DNA of 64,000 nucleotides, from assembly GCA_002953655.1 (NCBI GenBank), contig CP025839.1, positions 1,178,001 to 1,242,000 of the forward strand, given 5' to 3'. Positions 16,031 to 26,699 of the stretch are shown here, piece by piece. Position numbers and translations under genes: made by a program. Numbering within the stretch: the first letter of the stretch is position 1; each line of letters opens with the position of its first letter. The notes below the pieces were generated by a model that saw only the letters and a program-made list of their open reading frames with translations, did not search any database and had not been told where the DNA came from. The DNA comes from Latilactobacillus sakei. GTDB taxonomy: Bacteria; Bacillota; Bacilli; Lactobacillales; Lactobacillaceae.

Positions 16031-16915
16031 CTAATCTCTTGGATGGCTTCTTTGATAAACTTCCGTGAGATGTTTCTTACTGATATGCGTATAAATCTGA
16101 GTGGTCGAAATATCAGAATGGCCCAATAATTCCTGCACAATTCGTAGATCGGCGCCATTTTCAAGCAAGACGGTTGCAAAAGAATGCCGTAATGTATGTG
16201 GTGTCACATCTTTTTCGATTCCAGCGGCCTGGACAATGGCTTTTAAATTCTTCCAAATCCCCTGTCTGGTTAGCCCATTTCCGTGAAAATTAACAAATAA
16301 ATAAGGCGAATTCTTCCCCTTAGTTAACTGATTGCGACTACGTTCTAAATATTGATTAATCCAGTCGACTGCAACATCGCCAATTGGGATAATCCGTTCC
16401 TTATCCCCTTTGCCTAAAGTCTGAATCAACCCTAGGGATAAATGTAAGTCCGTCAATTTCAGATGAACTAGTTCACTAACCCGCAGACCAGTCGCATACA
16501 AGACTTCAAGGATTGCCCGGTCCCGCAGGCCTAAAGGCGTACTCGTATCTGGTGTCTTTAACAAACGTTCGATTTCTTCTGATGACAAAACCGCCGGTAA
16601 ATGCCGGCCTTGTTTCGGGGAATCAATCTGTAACATTGGATCTTTTTGAATATGCCCTTCACGCGTTAAGTATTGATAAAATTTACGCAGCGTCGAAATA
16701 CTCCGCGTAATACTGCTTTGTGCCTTGTGGGCCGCCGTTTGCGCCTGTAGAAAATTTAAGACAACAAATCGATCTTCCGTAAAAGTTGTCAATTTTTGTG
16801 ACTCTAAAAACTGTTGATACTGTTTTAAATCCTGACGATAACTCTGACGCGTATTTTCAGAAAGACCACGTTCAATCTTCAGATAATGTAAATAATCTTG
16901 AATTAAATCATCCAA
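16031..16915 (-). CDS. xerD: site-specific tyrosine recombinase XerD
   Basis: Resolves chromosome dimers at dif together with a partner recombinase. The 294 residues contain the N-terminal SAM-like core-binding domain (1-85) and the catalytic domain with the R-H-R-Y residues: TGLRVSELVHL, HTLRHSFAT, LGHSDISTTQIYTHI. It lacks any att site or neighbouring integrase cargo and lies in the conserved fur-xerD-ribT-scpA arrangement, so it is the housekeeping recombinase. It starts 11 bases after fur. Confidence 0.93.
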   Translation of the reverse strand: MDDLIQDYLHYLKIERGLSENTRQSYRQDLKQYQQFLESQKLTTFTEDRFVVLNFLQAQTAAHKAQSSITRSISTLRKFYQYLTREGHIQKDPMLQIDSPKQGRHLPAVLSSEEIERLLKTPDTSTPLGLRDRAILEVLYATGLRVSELVHLKLTDLHLSLGLIQTLGKGDKERIIPIGDVAVDWINQYLERSRNQLTKGKNSPYLFVNFHGNGLTRQGIWKNLKAIVQAAGIEKDVTPHTLRHSFATVLLENGADLRIVQELLGHSDISTTQIYTHISKKHLTEVYQRSHPRD

Positions 16916-16926
16916 GTGAACTCCTC

Positions 16927-17445
16927 CTACAATTGACTAATATCCACTTGCTTGCTTGGATCGAGCTGATTAGCTGGTAATCCGTTGGCTAAATTAGTCG
17001 CTTGACAGTTTGCGCAAATTCCCTGAAGCGTTAACCGGTGATCTAAGACGGCAAATGAGAACCGCTCAGCAACTGTCTGTTCAACATTTACCAATAAGTC
17101 TTCATGAATTTCTTCGATGGCCCCACATTGCAAGCATAACAAATGATGATGGAAATGCTGACTGGCATTTTCTTCGCATAAATCATAATGCGTCACACCA
17201 TCTTCTACAAAGCTAATCTTATTCAAAACATGTAACTCAGTCAACATTTCCAACGTGCGATAAACTGTTGCTAAGCCTATCTCTGGCACTTCAGCTTTAG
17301 TCTTAATAAAGATTTGTTCAGCACTTAAATGCGCCTGCGAGTACTCTAGAATCACCGCTACAGTTGCTTCTCGTTGGGCGGTTAGCTTGTAGCCTGCTTC
17401 TTGCAATTGTTTTCTGATTTGTTCTAACTGCTCAGCCTTACTCAT
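16927..17445 (-). CDS. fur: Fur-family metalloregulator
   Basis: Metal- or peroxide-responsive repressor. Residues 1-90 are the winged helix (AGYKLTAQREATVAVI, ATVYRTLEMLTELHVLNKI). The metal-binding dimerisation domain carries HFHHHLLCLQCGAIEE and a second CxxC pair (GICANCQ), which together form the structural zinc site. This general Fur/PerR/Zur layout does not by itself show which metal is sensed. A TTG at 17448 and ATG at 17445 are adjacent; the ATG (172 residues) is chosen. It is the first gene of the fur-xerD unit. Confidence 0.9.
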   Translation of the reverse strand: MSKAEQLEQIRKQLQEAGYKLTAQREATVAVILEYSQAHLSAEQIFIKTKAEVPEIGLATVYRTLEMLTELHVLNKISFVEDGVTHYDLCEENASQHFHHHLLCLQCGAIEEIHEDLLVNVEQTVAERFSFAVLDHRLTLQGICANCQATNLANGLPANQLDPSKQVDISQL

Positions 17446-17472
17446 CAATAGAGACTTCCTTTTTAAATAAAT

Positions 17473-17490
17473 CCCGACATTACTGTCGGC
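17473..17490 (-). terminator. weak terminator after cvfB
   Basis: CCGACA / TGTCGG stem with a 4-base loop followed on the minus strand by ATTTATTTAAA. It is short, so termination may be partial. Confidence 0.4.
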
Positions 17491-17498
17491 AATTCAAA

Positions 17499-18410
17499 TT
17501 AATCTTGGTCTTGATCGTTATCAACAATTGGTTCAATATCTTTTTGCCCCTTGGCCGTTAAAATTGTTTCGCCCTCTTCTTGAACGATTAAGCCGTTTTT
17601 CATTAGCCGCCCTAAAGCACGCTTAAAACTGCCCTTGCTAATTCCGAAATAACTCTTAATTAATTCTGGGTTGCTACGGTCAGTATATGGCATTGCGTAG
17701 CCAGGTTGGCGTTTTAAGACCGCCATAATCATTTCGGCATCGTCCCCAATTTCTTCATAAGCTCTTGGTTTCAAGCTAACATTTAAGCTACCTTCTGGAC
17801 GGACCCCAATGACCCGGCCTTTAACCCGTTGGCCAAGACGTGGTTCTGCTTCTCGTTCTGAAGGATGAATAAAACCGATGTAGAAATCATCTGTTAATAA
17901 GAAAGTCCCCGCCATCTTCAATCGGTAGACGGTCCCTTCAATATCTTGGTTCTTCATTTCTTGTTTAGCACCCTTAGAAATAGCTCTAAAGATATTTTCG
18001 TCGGCTAATTGGCCCCACATCCGACCTTTTTGATCAACTTCGATGGCAATCATCAAGCGATCGCCAACCTTAGGCCATAATTTCATGATAGTTGGTAACA
18101 CATCAAGCGAAACCACAATATCCTTATCAGGTAAGCCGATATTAACAAAAACACCGAGATCACGACGGGTTTCAACGACTTCACCAAAAGCAAAGTGACC
18201 GACACGTGATTTAGGAATAACCGTTGATAAAACTAATTCCCGGCTTGAATTTTCATATGCAAAACCGGTAACTGTTGCCCCGATTGCTAATTCTTCTTCT
18301 AAATATTCTTTCTTAAGTTCAAACGTGACACCGTCTTTTTGGGCGAAGTACGCTTCTTCATTTTCATCTGTTACAAGTGCTGTAATCACTTGTCCGATTA
18401 ATTCGTTCAT
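17499..18410 (-). CDS. cvfB: S1-like RNA-binding protein CvfB
   Basis: A 303-residue cytoplasmic protein of the CvfB/YitL family, built of successive S1-like OB folds (about residues 1-210; for instance GHFAFGEVVETRRDLGVFVNIGLPDKDIVV and DIEGTVYRLKMAGTFLLTDDFYIGFIHPSERE) and a C-terminal winged helix (GYAMPYTDRSNPELIKSYFGISKGSFKRALGRLMKNGLI). In staphylococci the family affects virulence-gene mRNA; its exact target here is unknown. It lies 20 bases downstream of the DUF441 gene and may be co-transcribed with it. Confidence 0.9.
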   Translation of the reverse strand: MNELIGQVITALVTDENEEAYFAQKDGVTFELKKEYLEEELAIGATVTGFAYENSSRELVLSTVIPKSRVGHFAFGEVVETRRDLGVFVNIGLPDKDIVVSLDVLPTIMKLWPKVGDRLMIAIEVDQKGRMWGQLADENIFRAISKGAKQEMKNQDIEGTVYRLKMAGTFLLTDDFYIGFIHPSEREAEPRLGQRVKGRVIGVRPEGSLNVSLKPRAYEEIGDDAEMIMAVLKRQPGYAMPYTDRSNPELIKSYFGISKGSFKRALGRLMKNGLIVQEEGETILTAKGQKDIEPIVDNDQDQD

Positions 18411-18430
18411 AGTTAACCTCTTTATTCTTC

Positions 18431-18892
18431 TTAATGGATTGGTACTAAATTGAAAATTGTTAAAATGGTGTAGGTGATACCTGCAGCAATCACCGGTCCA
18501 GCCGCGATTCCCTTAAGGAAAACGACGCCCATAATTGTTCCAAATACAAGTGCCACTGTCATTTCGGGACTAGCGGCTAACAAGCCCACGCCCTTTGCCG
18601 ACAAAACAGCGACCAGCACACCACAACCAACGGCAATAAAACCTGCCGGCGTCTTAAAAGCACTGATTAATTCTTTAAAGCCGATTTGCCCGGTCGCAAT
18701 TGGGACCAAAATAGCCACTGAAATGACCGTTACGCCCCAATTAATCCCTTTAGCCTGGATCACCGGCAATACTTTTTCAGAAATTGGTAATGCTTTTAAG
18801 ACTAAAACAACTGCGGTGGCAATGATTAAAGATTGATTTTTTGCTAATAAGGCAACGATTAAAATCGCTGCTAAAAATAACCAACTTTCCAT
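18431..18892 (-). CDS. DUF441-family membrane protein
   Basis: A 153-residue very hydrophobic protein with four to five predicted membrane helices ([20 protein letters not shown] and [13 protein letters not shown] at the start, [20 protein letters not shown] at the end). It matches the DUF441 family, which has no assigned function. GGAGGT lies just before ATG 18892, so the open frame up to 19000 is not used. It sits between pyk and cvfB, separated from pyk by a terminator. Confidence 0.88.
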   Translation of the reverse strand: MESWLFLAAILIVALLAKNQSLIIATAVVLVLKALPISEKVLPVIQAKGINWGVTVISVAILVPIATGQIGFKELISAFKTPAGFIAVGCGVLVAVLSAKGVGLLAASPEMTVALVFGTIMGVVFLKGIAAGPVIAAGITYTILTIFNLVPIH

Positions 18893-19007
18893 GTGAACCT
18901 CCAATAAAGTCTCCCTACCATTGTACCGATAATTAGCCAGCTTGTCAGTATTTTCATAAAAGTAATTTCGGAAAACAAAATTTCCAAAGCAAAAAGCCAC
19001 TTTGACT

Positions 19008-19044
19008 ACAAAAAAACACCCTCAAAATTTGAGGGTGTTTTCTT
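19008..19044 (-). terminator. pyk terminator
   Basis: AACACCCTCAAA pairs with TTTGAGGGTGTT, with a short loop and T-run on the minus strand, directly downstream of pyk. Confidence 0.92.
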
Positions 19045-19061
19045 TCTTAATCAGCGTTTGA

Positions 19062-20822
19062 TTAAAGAGCGTTTGTTGCACCGCGGTAAACAATACCACG
19101 ACGTGAATCAACAGTAACAACTTCGCCATCTTTGATAGCTTCTGTTGCGTCTTTAGCACCAACAACAACTGGGATACCCATAGCGATACCCACAACAGCA
19201 GCGTGTGATGTTAAACCACCGTTTTCAACAACGATAGCACTTGATTTTTCGATTGCTGGTAAGTAATCTTTGTCAGTTGCTTTAACAACTAAGATACCAC
19301 CATCAACAGCTTTTTCAGCTGCTTCTTTAGCATTTGAAGCAACAACAGCCTTGCCAACGATTGTTTCATCGCCAACACCTTGGCCTTGTGTTAATTTTGA
19401 ACCAATTAATTGGATCTTCATAACGTTTGTTGTGCCACGTTCGCCAACAGGAACACCAGCAGTGATCAAGATTAGGTCGCCTTCTTTAGCAAAACCATGT
19501 TCTTGAGCTGTTTGTGTAGCTAAGTTGAACATATCATCTGTATTAGCAGGTTTCTTAGCCATAACTGGGTATACACCATAGTTAACTGTTAAACCACGAC
19601 GTGTACGTTCGTCAAATGTAACAGCCAAGATATCAGCTTGTGGACGGTATTTAGAAATCATACGTGCTGTAGAACCTGATTCTGTAGCAGCAACGATTGT
19701 CTTAATACCTAAGTTACGTGCAGTATGTGCAACAGCTTGGCCAATTGATTCTGTCAAGTTAGTCTTGCTGTATGCTTTTAATGCATATGCATCGCGGTCT
19801 GTTAATGATTTTTCTGTTCTTTCATCAATGCGGGCCATTGTTGCAACAGCTTCTACTGGGTAGTCACCGTTAGCACTTTCACCTGAAAGCATTGTTGCGT
19901 CAGTACCATCAATAACAGCGTTAGCAACGTCATTAACTTCAGCACGTGTAGGACGTGGGTTTTCTTGCATTGAGTCCAACATTTGTGTTGCTGTGATAAC
20001 TGGTTTGCCAATAGCGTTACATTTCTTGATCAAGTTCTTTTGTACGAAAGGAACGTTTTCAAATGGAATTTCAACACCCATGTCACCACGAGCAATCATT
20101 AAACCATCTGAAACTTTCATGATATCGTCAATGTTGTCGATACCTTCTTGTGATTCAATCTTAGGGAAGATTTGAACATGTTCCATGTGTTTTTCTTCTA
20201 ATAATTCACGGATATCTAAAACGTCTTGAGGTTTACGAACAAAACTTGCAGCGATAAAGTTGATATCGTTGTCTAAACCAAAACGGATGTCACTAGCATC
20301 TTTTTCTGTGATACCAGGTAAGTTGATTGAAACACCAGGTGCGTTAACACCTTTACGTGAACCAACCATCCCATCGTTTTGAACTTCAGTAACAAGTTCT
20401 TTGTTTGCTTCGTCTTTTTCAATAATCTTAAGATCCACTAAACCATCATCGATTAAAACGTGGCCACCAACGTGAGTATCGTCGTATAGACCTGGGTAAG
20501 TAACGGCAATTTTTTCAGGTGTTCCTTCAAGTGTATCGTCCATTGAAATACGTACCACTTCACCAGTGTGTAATTCAAATTTCTTACCTTGTTGAACAGT
20601 TGTCCGGATTTCAGCACCCTTAGTATCTAACATGATACCAACAGTTTTGCCTGTAGCTTTTTCAGCTTCGCGAACCATATTCATACGGCTTAAATGTTCT
20701 TCATGATCACCATGAGAGAAGTTAAAGCGGAATACGTTAGCACCTGCTTCAATTAATTTTGTGATGATTTCTACACTGTTACTTGCGGGTCCAAGTGTAC
20801 TTACGATTTTGGTTTTTTTCAT
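19062..20822 (-). CDS. pyk: pyruvate kinase with C-terminal PEP-utiliser domain
   Basis: Last step of glycolysis: phosphoenolpyruvate plus ADP to pyruvate plus ATP. The 586 residues hold the TIM barrel (KKTKIVSTLGPASNS, FRFNFSHGDHEEH, IARGDMGVEIPFE, ITATQMLDSM), B domain and allosteric domain, then an extra domain from about residue 480 (VGKAVVASNAKEAAEKA, ENGGLTSHAAVVGIAMGIPVVVG) like the PEP-synthase swivelling domain but acting without its partner, as in Bacillus and lactobacilli. The frame opens at 20873, but AAGGAGAG precedes ATG 20822. It follows pfk by 79 bases, forming the usual pfk-pyk operon. Confidence 0.97.
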   Translation of the reverse strand: MKKTKIVSTLGPASNSVEIITKLIEAGANVFRFNFSHGDHEEHLSRMNMVREAEKATGKTVGIMLDTKGAEIRTTVQQGKKFELHTGEVVRISMDDTLEGTPEKIAVTYPGLYDDTHVGGHVLIDDGLVDLKIIEKDEANKELVTEVQNDGMVGSRKGVNAPGVSINLPGITEKDASDIRFGLDNDINFIAASFVRKPQDVLDIRELLEEKHMEHVQIFPKIESQEGIDNIDDIMKVSDGLMIARGDMGVEIPFENVPFVQKNLIKKCNAIGKPVITATQMLDSMQENPRPTRAEVNDVANAVIDGTDATMLSGESANGDYPVEAVATMARIDERTEKSLTDRDAYALKAYSKTNLTESIGQAVAHTARNLGIKTIVAATESGSTARMISKYRPQADILAVTFDERTRRGLTVNYGVYPVMAKKPANTDDMFNLATQTAQEHGFAKEGDLILITAGVPVGERGTTNVMKIQLIGSKLTQGQGVGDETIVGKAVVASNAKEAAEKAVDGGILVVKATDKDYLPAIEKSSAIVVENGGLTSHAAVVGIAMGIPVVVGAKDATEAIKDGEVVTVDSRRGIVYRGATNAL

Positions 20823-20901
20823 AAGTGGAATCTCTCCTTTTATGTCTGTTTTTTTAAAAGACTTTACAGTCATTTTAACGAATTTTGGGTGGAACTATAT
20901 A

Positions 20902-21964
<1,063 letters not shown>

Positions 21965-21993
21965 TTTTTAACAAACTTATTTTCAAAACTAAA

Positions 21994-24900
21994 CTAACTA
22001 AAGCCCTTTAAAATAACGTTTGTAGGCCCCAGTAAGGTTGTAAGCGCCGTCGTTAGTTTTTCATCGTTCGCAATCCAATAGCGTTCGTTTAAAAGAATTG
22101 ACTTCTTCGTTGCTGAATTATAGAGAATGACCGGGATTGGACCCCGACTTTTTTCGAGTAACTGATACATCTTTTGTTGCTGTTCGCGCGTTAAATCTGC
22201 TGATAAGCGCAAGTAAAGTGTCGCTTTAGGCAGACCTGTTTGGGCTTGTTCCGCTAACATAATCTGATTGCCAATAAGTTGCAACTCTTGGCGCTGTTCC
22301 GTCTTCCCCGTGACGAGGATCACTTGTTCTTTGGCCAACCAGTCCGCTACTTGCCGATAGACTGATGCAAACAATGTGACACTAATTTCGCCAGTGGCGT
22401 CTTGTCCTGTTACAAAAGCCATTTGCTCGCCTTTTTTCGTCCGAATCACCTTAATGCGACGGACAAATAAGACCAACCGAACATTTTGGTTGGGTGCTAA
22501 GTCACTGACTTCTGGCACATGGTAGTACCGCCGAACACGGTCGTACTTTTCAACCGGATGCCCTGAAAGATAAGCCCCGAGGTACTCTGCTTCTTTATCT
22601 AAGCGCTCTGTTAACGTCAAGTTGGGCACCGTTTTTTCTTTAGGCGCTAGAATTTCAAACAACGACATGTTATCACCCGCTAACTTGACACTATCCAATA
22701 AATCATCCAGATTCATCAAAAGCGCATTGCGGTTGGGATTAAACTGATCAAAAGCCCCACTGTAAATTAGCGCTACTAACGCGTCTTTTTTGAGATACTT
22801 CGCCGCTAGTCGTTGTAGAAACTGTAACACAGATTTGAACGGACCACCCGTTTGGCGCTCATCCAAAATCGCCGCGACAAAATCCCGACGTAAGCCCTTG
22901 ATGCTGTATAACCCAAAAATAATCCCGGCATCTGTCACCTTAAAATAACGCTGACTGAGATTAATATCGGGTGGTAAAACTGCTAATTTCCGTTTTTTAG
23001 CTTCCGCTAAATACGTTTTGGTCTTCGTCCCTTGGTTCAAGACAGCATTTAAAACTGCAGCGAAAAAAGCTTCTGGATGATGAACCTTTAAATAAGCTAA
23101 CCAAAAGGCAATTTTGCTGTAAGCGACCGCATGCGAACGGTTAAAACCATAATTGGCAAACTGCTCGATGTAGTCGTAGACTGTTGTCGCTGCTTGCTCA
23201 GTATGGCCTAAAGCCAGTGCACCCTCGATAAACTTGGTACGACTTGCATCAATGACTGCTTTTTTCTTCTTACTCATTGCCCGCCGTAAGATGTCGGCTT
23301 CCCCTAAAGTAAAGCCCCCCATTTTAGAAGCCGCCTGCATAACCTGTTCTTGGTATACTAAAATACCGTAAGTTGGTTGCAAAATCTCAGCTAAGGAGTC
23401 ATCCGGATAAGTCACGGGAACCTTGCCATTTTTACGGTCGATAAAGGTATCGATATTTTCCATTGGACCTGGTCGATAAAGTGCATCAGTTGCGACAATA
23501 TCTTCAAAAGAAGTTGGCTTCAAGCGCCGTAAAACATTTTTGATGCCTGTCGATTCAAACTGGAAAATACCGTTTGTATCGCCTTGTTGAAATAGCGCTA
23601 GCGTTGCTGGATCATCTAACGGAATATTTTGCGGATTAAAAGGCTGGCCTGTTTGTTGACTGACTAATTTAACAATATTCGCTAAAATTCCCAGATTTCT
23701 CAGGCCCAAGAAGTCAATTTTCAATAGGCCTAACTCTTCAACATTACCCATTGGTAGTTGAGTTAATTCAATTTCTTCACCACCACTTTGCAGCGCAACG
23801 GTCTCGGTTAATGGTGCTTGACTCAATACAATGCCTGCTGCATGGGTTGAATAATGGCGTGGTAAGCCTTCAATTCGCTGCGCAGTTTCAAATAATAAGC
23901 GATTTTGTTGAGAATCCGCTACAAGGTTCTTCAAAGCTTGTGATTGCTCGTAAGCTTCTTGGAGCGTAATTTTTAAAACGTTGGGAATTGCTTTGGACCA
24001 AGCGCTCATTTCAAACTGACTGAGTCCAAAGACCCGTCCAACATCTTTTAACGCCATCTTGGCAGCCAAAGTACCAAACGTAATGATTTGGGCCATATGA
24101 TTTTGACCGTATTTTTGATAAACGTAATCTAAAACTTCATCCCGCCGATTATCCGGGATATCCAAATCAATATCTGGCATATTGGCGCGATTGGGATTTA
24201 AGAACCGTTCAAATAGTAACTGATACTGAATTGGATCAACATCTGTAATCCGTAGCGCGTAGGCCACTAACGATCCGGCAGCCGAACCCCGCCCTGGTCC
24301 CGTCATGATGTTTTGTTGATGAGCGTATTGCATCACATCGGCAACAATCAAGAAATAATCAGCAAAACCCATTTCGTTGATAACCTGTAACTCGTAGTCT
24401 AAGCGTGCCTGGTAAGTCTCTGGAATAGCTTTTGTCCTAAAACGCGCTTGTAAACCCGCTTGACTCTGTTGCTTTAAATAAGTGGCGGCTGATTGGCCGG
24501 CGGGAGTCTCAAATTGGGGAAGCTGGGCCCGTTTGAAAGATAAATCAACCTGACATTGAGCCGCAATTTTTTGCGTATTAGCAATCGCTTCTGTTAGTTG
24601 TAACGTCTCAAAGGCAGCCGTTACCTGCTGCGCGTCTTCTAAATAATAGCCACCTGGCGCTTGTGGTGTTTGGAGATTAACCTGCGTCCCTGCCTTAATA
24701 TGCTGTAGGACTTGAACCGCAAATGCGTCTTCCGGCTCTAAATACCGCACGTCACCTAAAGCAACTAACGGTACTGCCGTTTGCTGACTTAATTGTCCCA
24801 GCGGCACTCGCTGTTGGCTAGCCGCTTGTTTAGCACTAATCCCTAGATAAAGGCTATCTGCATCAGCAACCGCCTTTAACTGCTCAAGATAGGCCTGTGC

Positions 24901-25326
24901 TGTCGTTGTATCATTTTGCAATAATAGGCGCACTAACTCACCATCTTGACTGGGTGTAATAACCACTAATTGCCCTAATAGTGATTGAACCGTTTCAAAC
25001 GGCACCAATCCTGATTGCGTCATAATTTCCGTTGAAATTTTTAAAATATTTTGATAACCCGTTAAATTTTTAGCCAATAAAATTAATGGAAACCGTTCGT
25101 CGGTTTGTAAGATCCCACCGACTTCAATTGTGATCCCCAATAACGGCTTAATCCCGGCCGCTTTGGCCGCCTTGTAAAAATCCACTAACCCGTAGACAAC
25201 GTTCTTATCAGTTAACGCTAAACTCTGATAGCCCCGCGCTTTGGCGGCTGTTACTAAATCCGTAATTTTAGTGGTACTTTCTAAGAGCGTATAGGTACTC
25301 TTAACCTGGAGTTGCACAAATGCCAA
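21994..25326 (-). CDS. dnaE: DNA polymerase III alpha subunit DnaE
   Basis: Replicative polymerase of the DnaE type, which in Firmicutes extends RNA primers before PolC takes over. The 1110 residues run PHP domain (1-200), palm with catalytic aspartates in MPDIDLDIPDNRRDEVL (near 375), fingers, helix-hairpin-helix and a C-terminal OB fold (VRLVLFVRRIKVIRTKKGEQMAFVTGQD). The PHP metal ligands are largely lost: the usual HxH reads QLQVKS, so proofreading by this domain is not expected. The start is TTG 25326, with GAAGGGG five bases before it. It precedes pfk on the same strand. Confidence 0.96.
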   Translation of the reverse strand: MAFVQLQVKSTYTLLESTTKITDLVTAAKARGYQSLALTDKNVVYGLVDFYKAAKAAGIKPLLGITIEVGGILQTDERFPLILLAKNLTGYQNILKISTEIMTQSGLVPFETVQSLLGQLVVITPSQDGELVRLLLQNDTTTAQAYLEQLKAVADADSLYLGISAKQAASQQRVPLGQLSQQTAVPLVALGDVRYLEPEDAFAVQVLQHIKAGTQVNLQTPQAPGGYYLEDAQQVTAAFETLQLTEAIANTQKIAAQCQVDLSFKRAQLPQFETPAGQSAATYLKQQSQAGLQARFRTKAIPETYQARLDYELQVINEMGFADYFLIVADVMQYAHQQNIMTGPGRGSAAGSLVAYALRITDVDPIQYQLLFERFLNPNRANMPDIDLDIPDNRRDEVLDYVYQKYGQNHMAQIITFGTLAAKMALKDVGRVFGLSQFEMSAWSKAIPNVLKITLQEAYEQSQALKNLVADSQQNRLLFETAQRIEGLPRHYSTHAAGIVLSQAPLTETVALQSGGEEIELTQLPMGNVEELGLLKIDFLGLRNLGILANIVKLVSQQTGQPFNPQNIPLDDPATLALFQQGDTNGIFQFESTGIKNVLRRLKPTSFEDIVATDALYRPGPMENIDTFIDRKNGKVPVTYPDDSLAEILQPTYGILVYQEQVMQAASKMGGFTLGEADILRRAMSKKKKAVIDASRTKFIEGALALGHTEQAATTVYDYIEQFANYGFNRSHAVAYSKIAFWLAYLKVHHPEAFFAAVLNAVLNQGTKTKTYLAEAKKRKLAVLPPDINLSQRYFKVTDAGIIFGLYSIKGLRRDFVAAILDERQTGGPFKSVLQFLQRLAAKYLKKDALVALIYSGAFDQFNPNRNALLMNLDDLLDSVKLAGDNMSLFEILAPKEKTVPNLTLTERLDKEAEYLGAYLSGHPVEKYDRVRRYYHVPEVSDLAPNQNVRLVLFVRRIKVIRTKKGEQMAFVTGQDATGEISVTLFASVYRQVADWLAKEQVILVTGKTEQRQELQLIGNQIMLAEQAQTGLPKATLYLRLSADLTREQQQKMYQLLEKSRGPIPVILYNSATKKSILLNERYWIANDEKLTTALTTLLGPTNVILKGFS

Positions 25327-25405
25327 GAACGCCCCTTCTTTCTGATGACAGATTCTAATAATTCCAGTATAACAAATTATTTCAAATGAATCTCGTTGTA
25401 AAACG

Positions 25406-25414
25406 TGTTACAAT
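25406..25414 (+). promoter_or_regulatory. extended -10 promoter of the small membrane gene
   Basis: TGTTACAAT (TG-n-TACAAT) lies 35 bases before the start codon at 25449; no clear -35. Confidence 0.45.
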
Positions 25415-25448
25415 ATCATAGAATTGCATGAAAGAAAGAAGGTCAATC

Positions 25449-25625
25449 ATGAAATACGTTATGACGCTTTTTTGGACACTAATCTTCGGATTTGTCGTTG
25501 GCTTCATCGGTTCTAAGTTAGTTAAAATGGACTTTAATGTTCAAGCAACGTTGACTGTCTCAGTCATCTTTGGGATTTTACTCAACCTAGTACCCCTTGT
25601 TTTACCTAAAGACCCAGCTGCATAA
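25449..25625 (+). CDS. small YjzD-like (DUF2929) membrane protein
   Basis: A 58-residue protein with two membrane helices (YVMTLFWTLIFGFVVGFIGSKL and ATLTVSVIFGILLNLVPLVL). The family is uncharacterised. ATG 25449 (MKYVMTLF) follows AAGAAGG and is chosen over the in-frame ATG at 25428. It is divergent from dnaE and followed by a strong terminator, so it forms its own transcription unit. Confidence 0.8.
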   Translation: MKYVMTLFWTLIFGFVVGFIGSKLVKMDFNVQATLTVSVIFGILLNLVPLVLPKDPAA

Positions 25626-25630
25626 GACTT

Positions 25631-25671
25631 AAAAAAGGACGGCCCAACATTTTGTTGGGTCGTCCTTTTTG
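25631..25671. terminator. bidirectional terminator
   Basis: AAAAAGGACGGCCCAAC pairs with GTTGGGTCGTCCTTTTT (one mismatch) between the convergent small membrane gene and the lipoprotein gene. Confidence 0.95.
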
Positions 25672-25673
25672 TT

Positions 25674-26549
25674 TTATTTTGTAATGTAGATGTATAAATG
25701 GCTTGCGGAAAAGCCGGTATTAAACTTAACGCCGTTTGAAGTAATGGTCTTCATTGTCGTTTGATTACTCTTTTTGTTTTTCTTCGTAAACTTACTGAAT
25801 TCAGACATCACTTTCTTAGAATCTGCACCAGTTGATTGTGCCAGTAAGGCAAAACTCGTTCCGAATTCCTTCAAAGCGGCTTTATCTTTCAGTGCTTTAA
25901 TCGGTGCAATTAAAGTGAGTCCCATCATATCTTGATCAGCAACTGCCCCCCGAATCACAACATTATCAGTTTTCACCAGTTGATGAACGCCATTCGCTGG
26001 TTTGGCTGGTAATAATTGTGCCTTCTTAGCAGTTTTAGCTTGTTGCATAGCTGCTTGAACATCTTTTTGCGTTTGTTGGAGTGCCATTAATTGAGCTGGT
26101 GCCAATTGACCGGCTTTAGCTGCTGCCGCTTGTTTTTGTAAACTTTGCGCTTTGGCTTGGTCTGCCTTTGATAAAGCCATCCCAATGACCGCTTGATTAT
26201 ACTTGTCGGCAATTGTCTGATATTGACCAACAGCGGTGCCGGCTGCTACCGTGACTTTCTTTTCAATCGTCTTTGAGCCCGTTTTAGCCTTCAACGTGAC
26301 CGTTTGTTGTTTGGTTGTTGTTGGCACTTGAACCACGTATGTGCCTTCTCTAACACTCGTTTTATGGGTTGCACCTTGATCAATTTGATAGCTTAAGTGT
26401 GCCTTTTTGTTCGTAGTGCCTTTGACAACTGCTACCATCCCATTTTGATGGTAATTTGTTTTAGAAGTCGTTAACTTTGCTTGACCACAGCCCGCTAGTA
26501 AACTGACCAATCCCAAACTCACGACTAATCCAACTACTGTTTTTTTCAT
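25674..26549 (-). CDS. predicted lipoprotein of unknown function
   Basis: A 291-residue exported lipoprotein: basic start MKKTVVG, hydrophobic core and lipobox LLAGC with the lipidated cysteine at residue 21. Residues about 30-110 look like a beta-rich domain (an Ig-like repeat of the form GMVAVVKGTTNKKAHLSYQID then QTVTLKAKTGSKTIEKKVTV). Residues 115-180 are a helical, Lys/Gln/Ala-rich stretch. The C-terminal part has no family that I recognise. A GGTGACG site precedes ATG 26549. It stands alone between terminators. Function unknown. Confidence 0.82.
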   Translation of the reverse strand: MKKTVVGLVVSLGLVSLLAGCGQAKLTTSKTNYHQNGMVAVVKGTTNKKAHLSYQIDQGATHKTSVREGTYVVQVPTTTKQQTVTLKAKTGSKTIEKKVTVAAGTAVGQYQTIADKYNQAVIGMALSKADQAKAQSLQKQAAAAKAGQLAPAQLMALQQTQKDVQAAMQQAKTAKKAQLLPAKPANGVHQLVKTDNVVIRGAVADQDMMGLTLIAPIKALKDKAALKEFGTSFALLAQSTGADSKKVMSEFSKFTKKNKKSNQTTMKTITSNGVKFNTGFSASHLYIYITK

Positions 26550-26658
26550 TTTTCGTCACCTTTTCATAAAAAATTATCGTTAATGAGCTTTTAGCGTAAC
26601 CCTTTTAGACCAACATTTCAAGTTAAAACGACGAGGTGTCACAAATATTTCGGCCATA

Positions 26659-26692
26659 CAAAAAGGCCACCGCAAATCCGGCGACCTTCATT
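26659..26692 (-). terminator. terminator of the YjeM-like permease gene
   Basis: On the minus strand AAGGTCGCCG pairs with CGGTGGCCTT (G-U pairs) and runs into TTTTTG just after the permease stop codon. Confidence 0.85.
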
Positions 26693-26699
26693 AGTCTTT

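Noticed and set aside
16031-16915. XerD as the integrase of a mobile element
   Set aside because: It matches the housekeeping recombinase and sits in the conserved fur-scpA neighbourhood with no cargo genes or att repeats.
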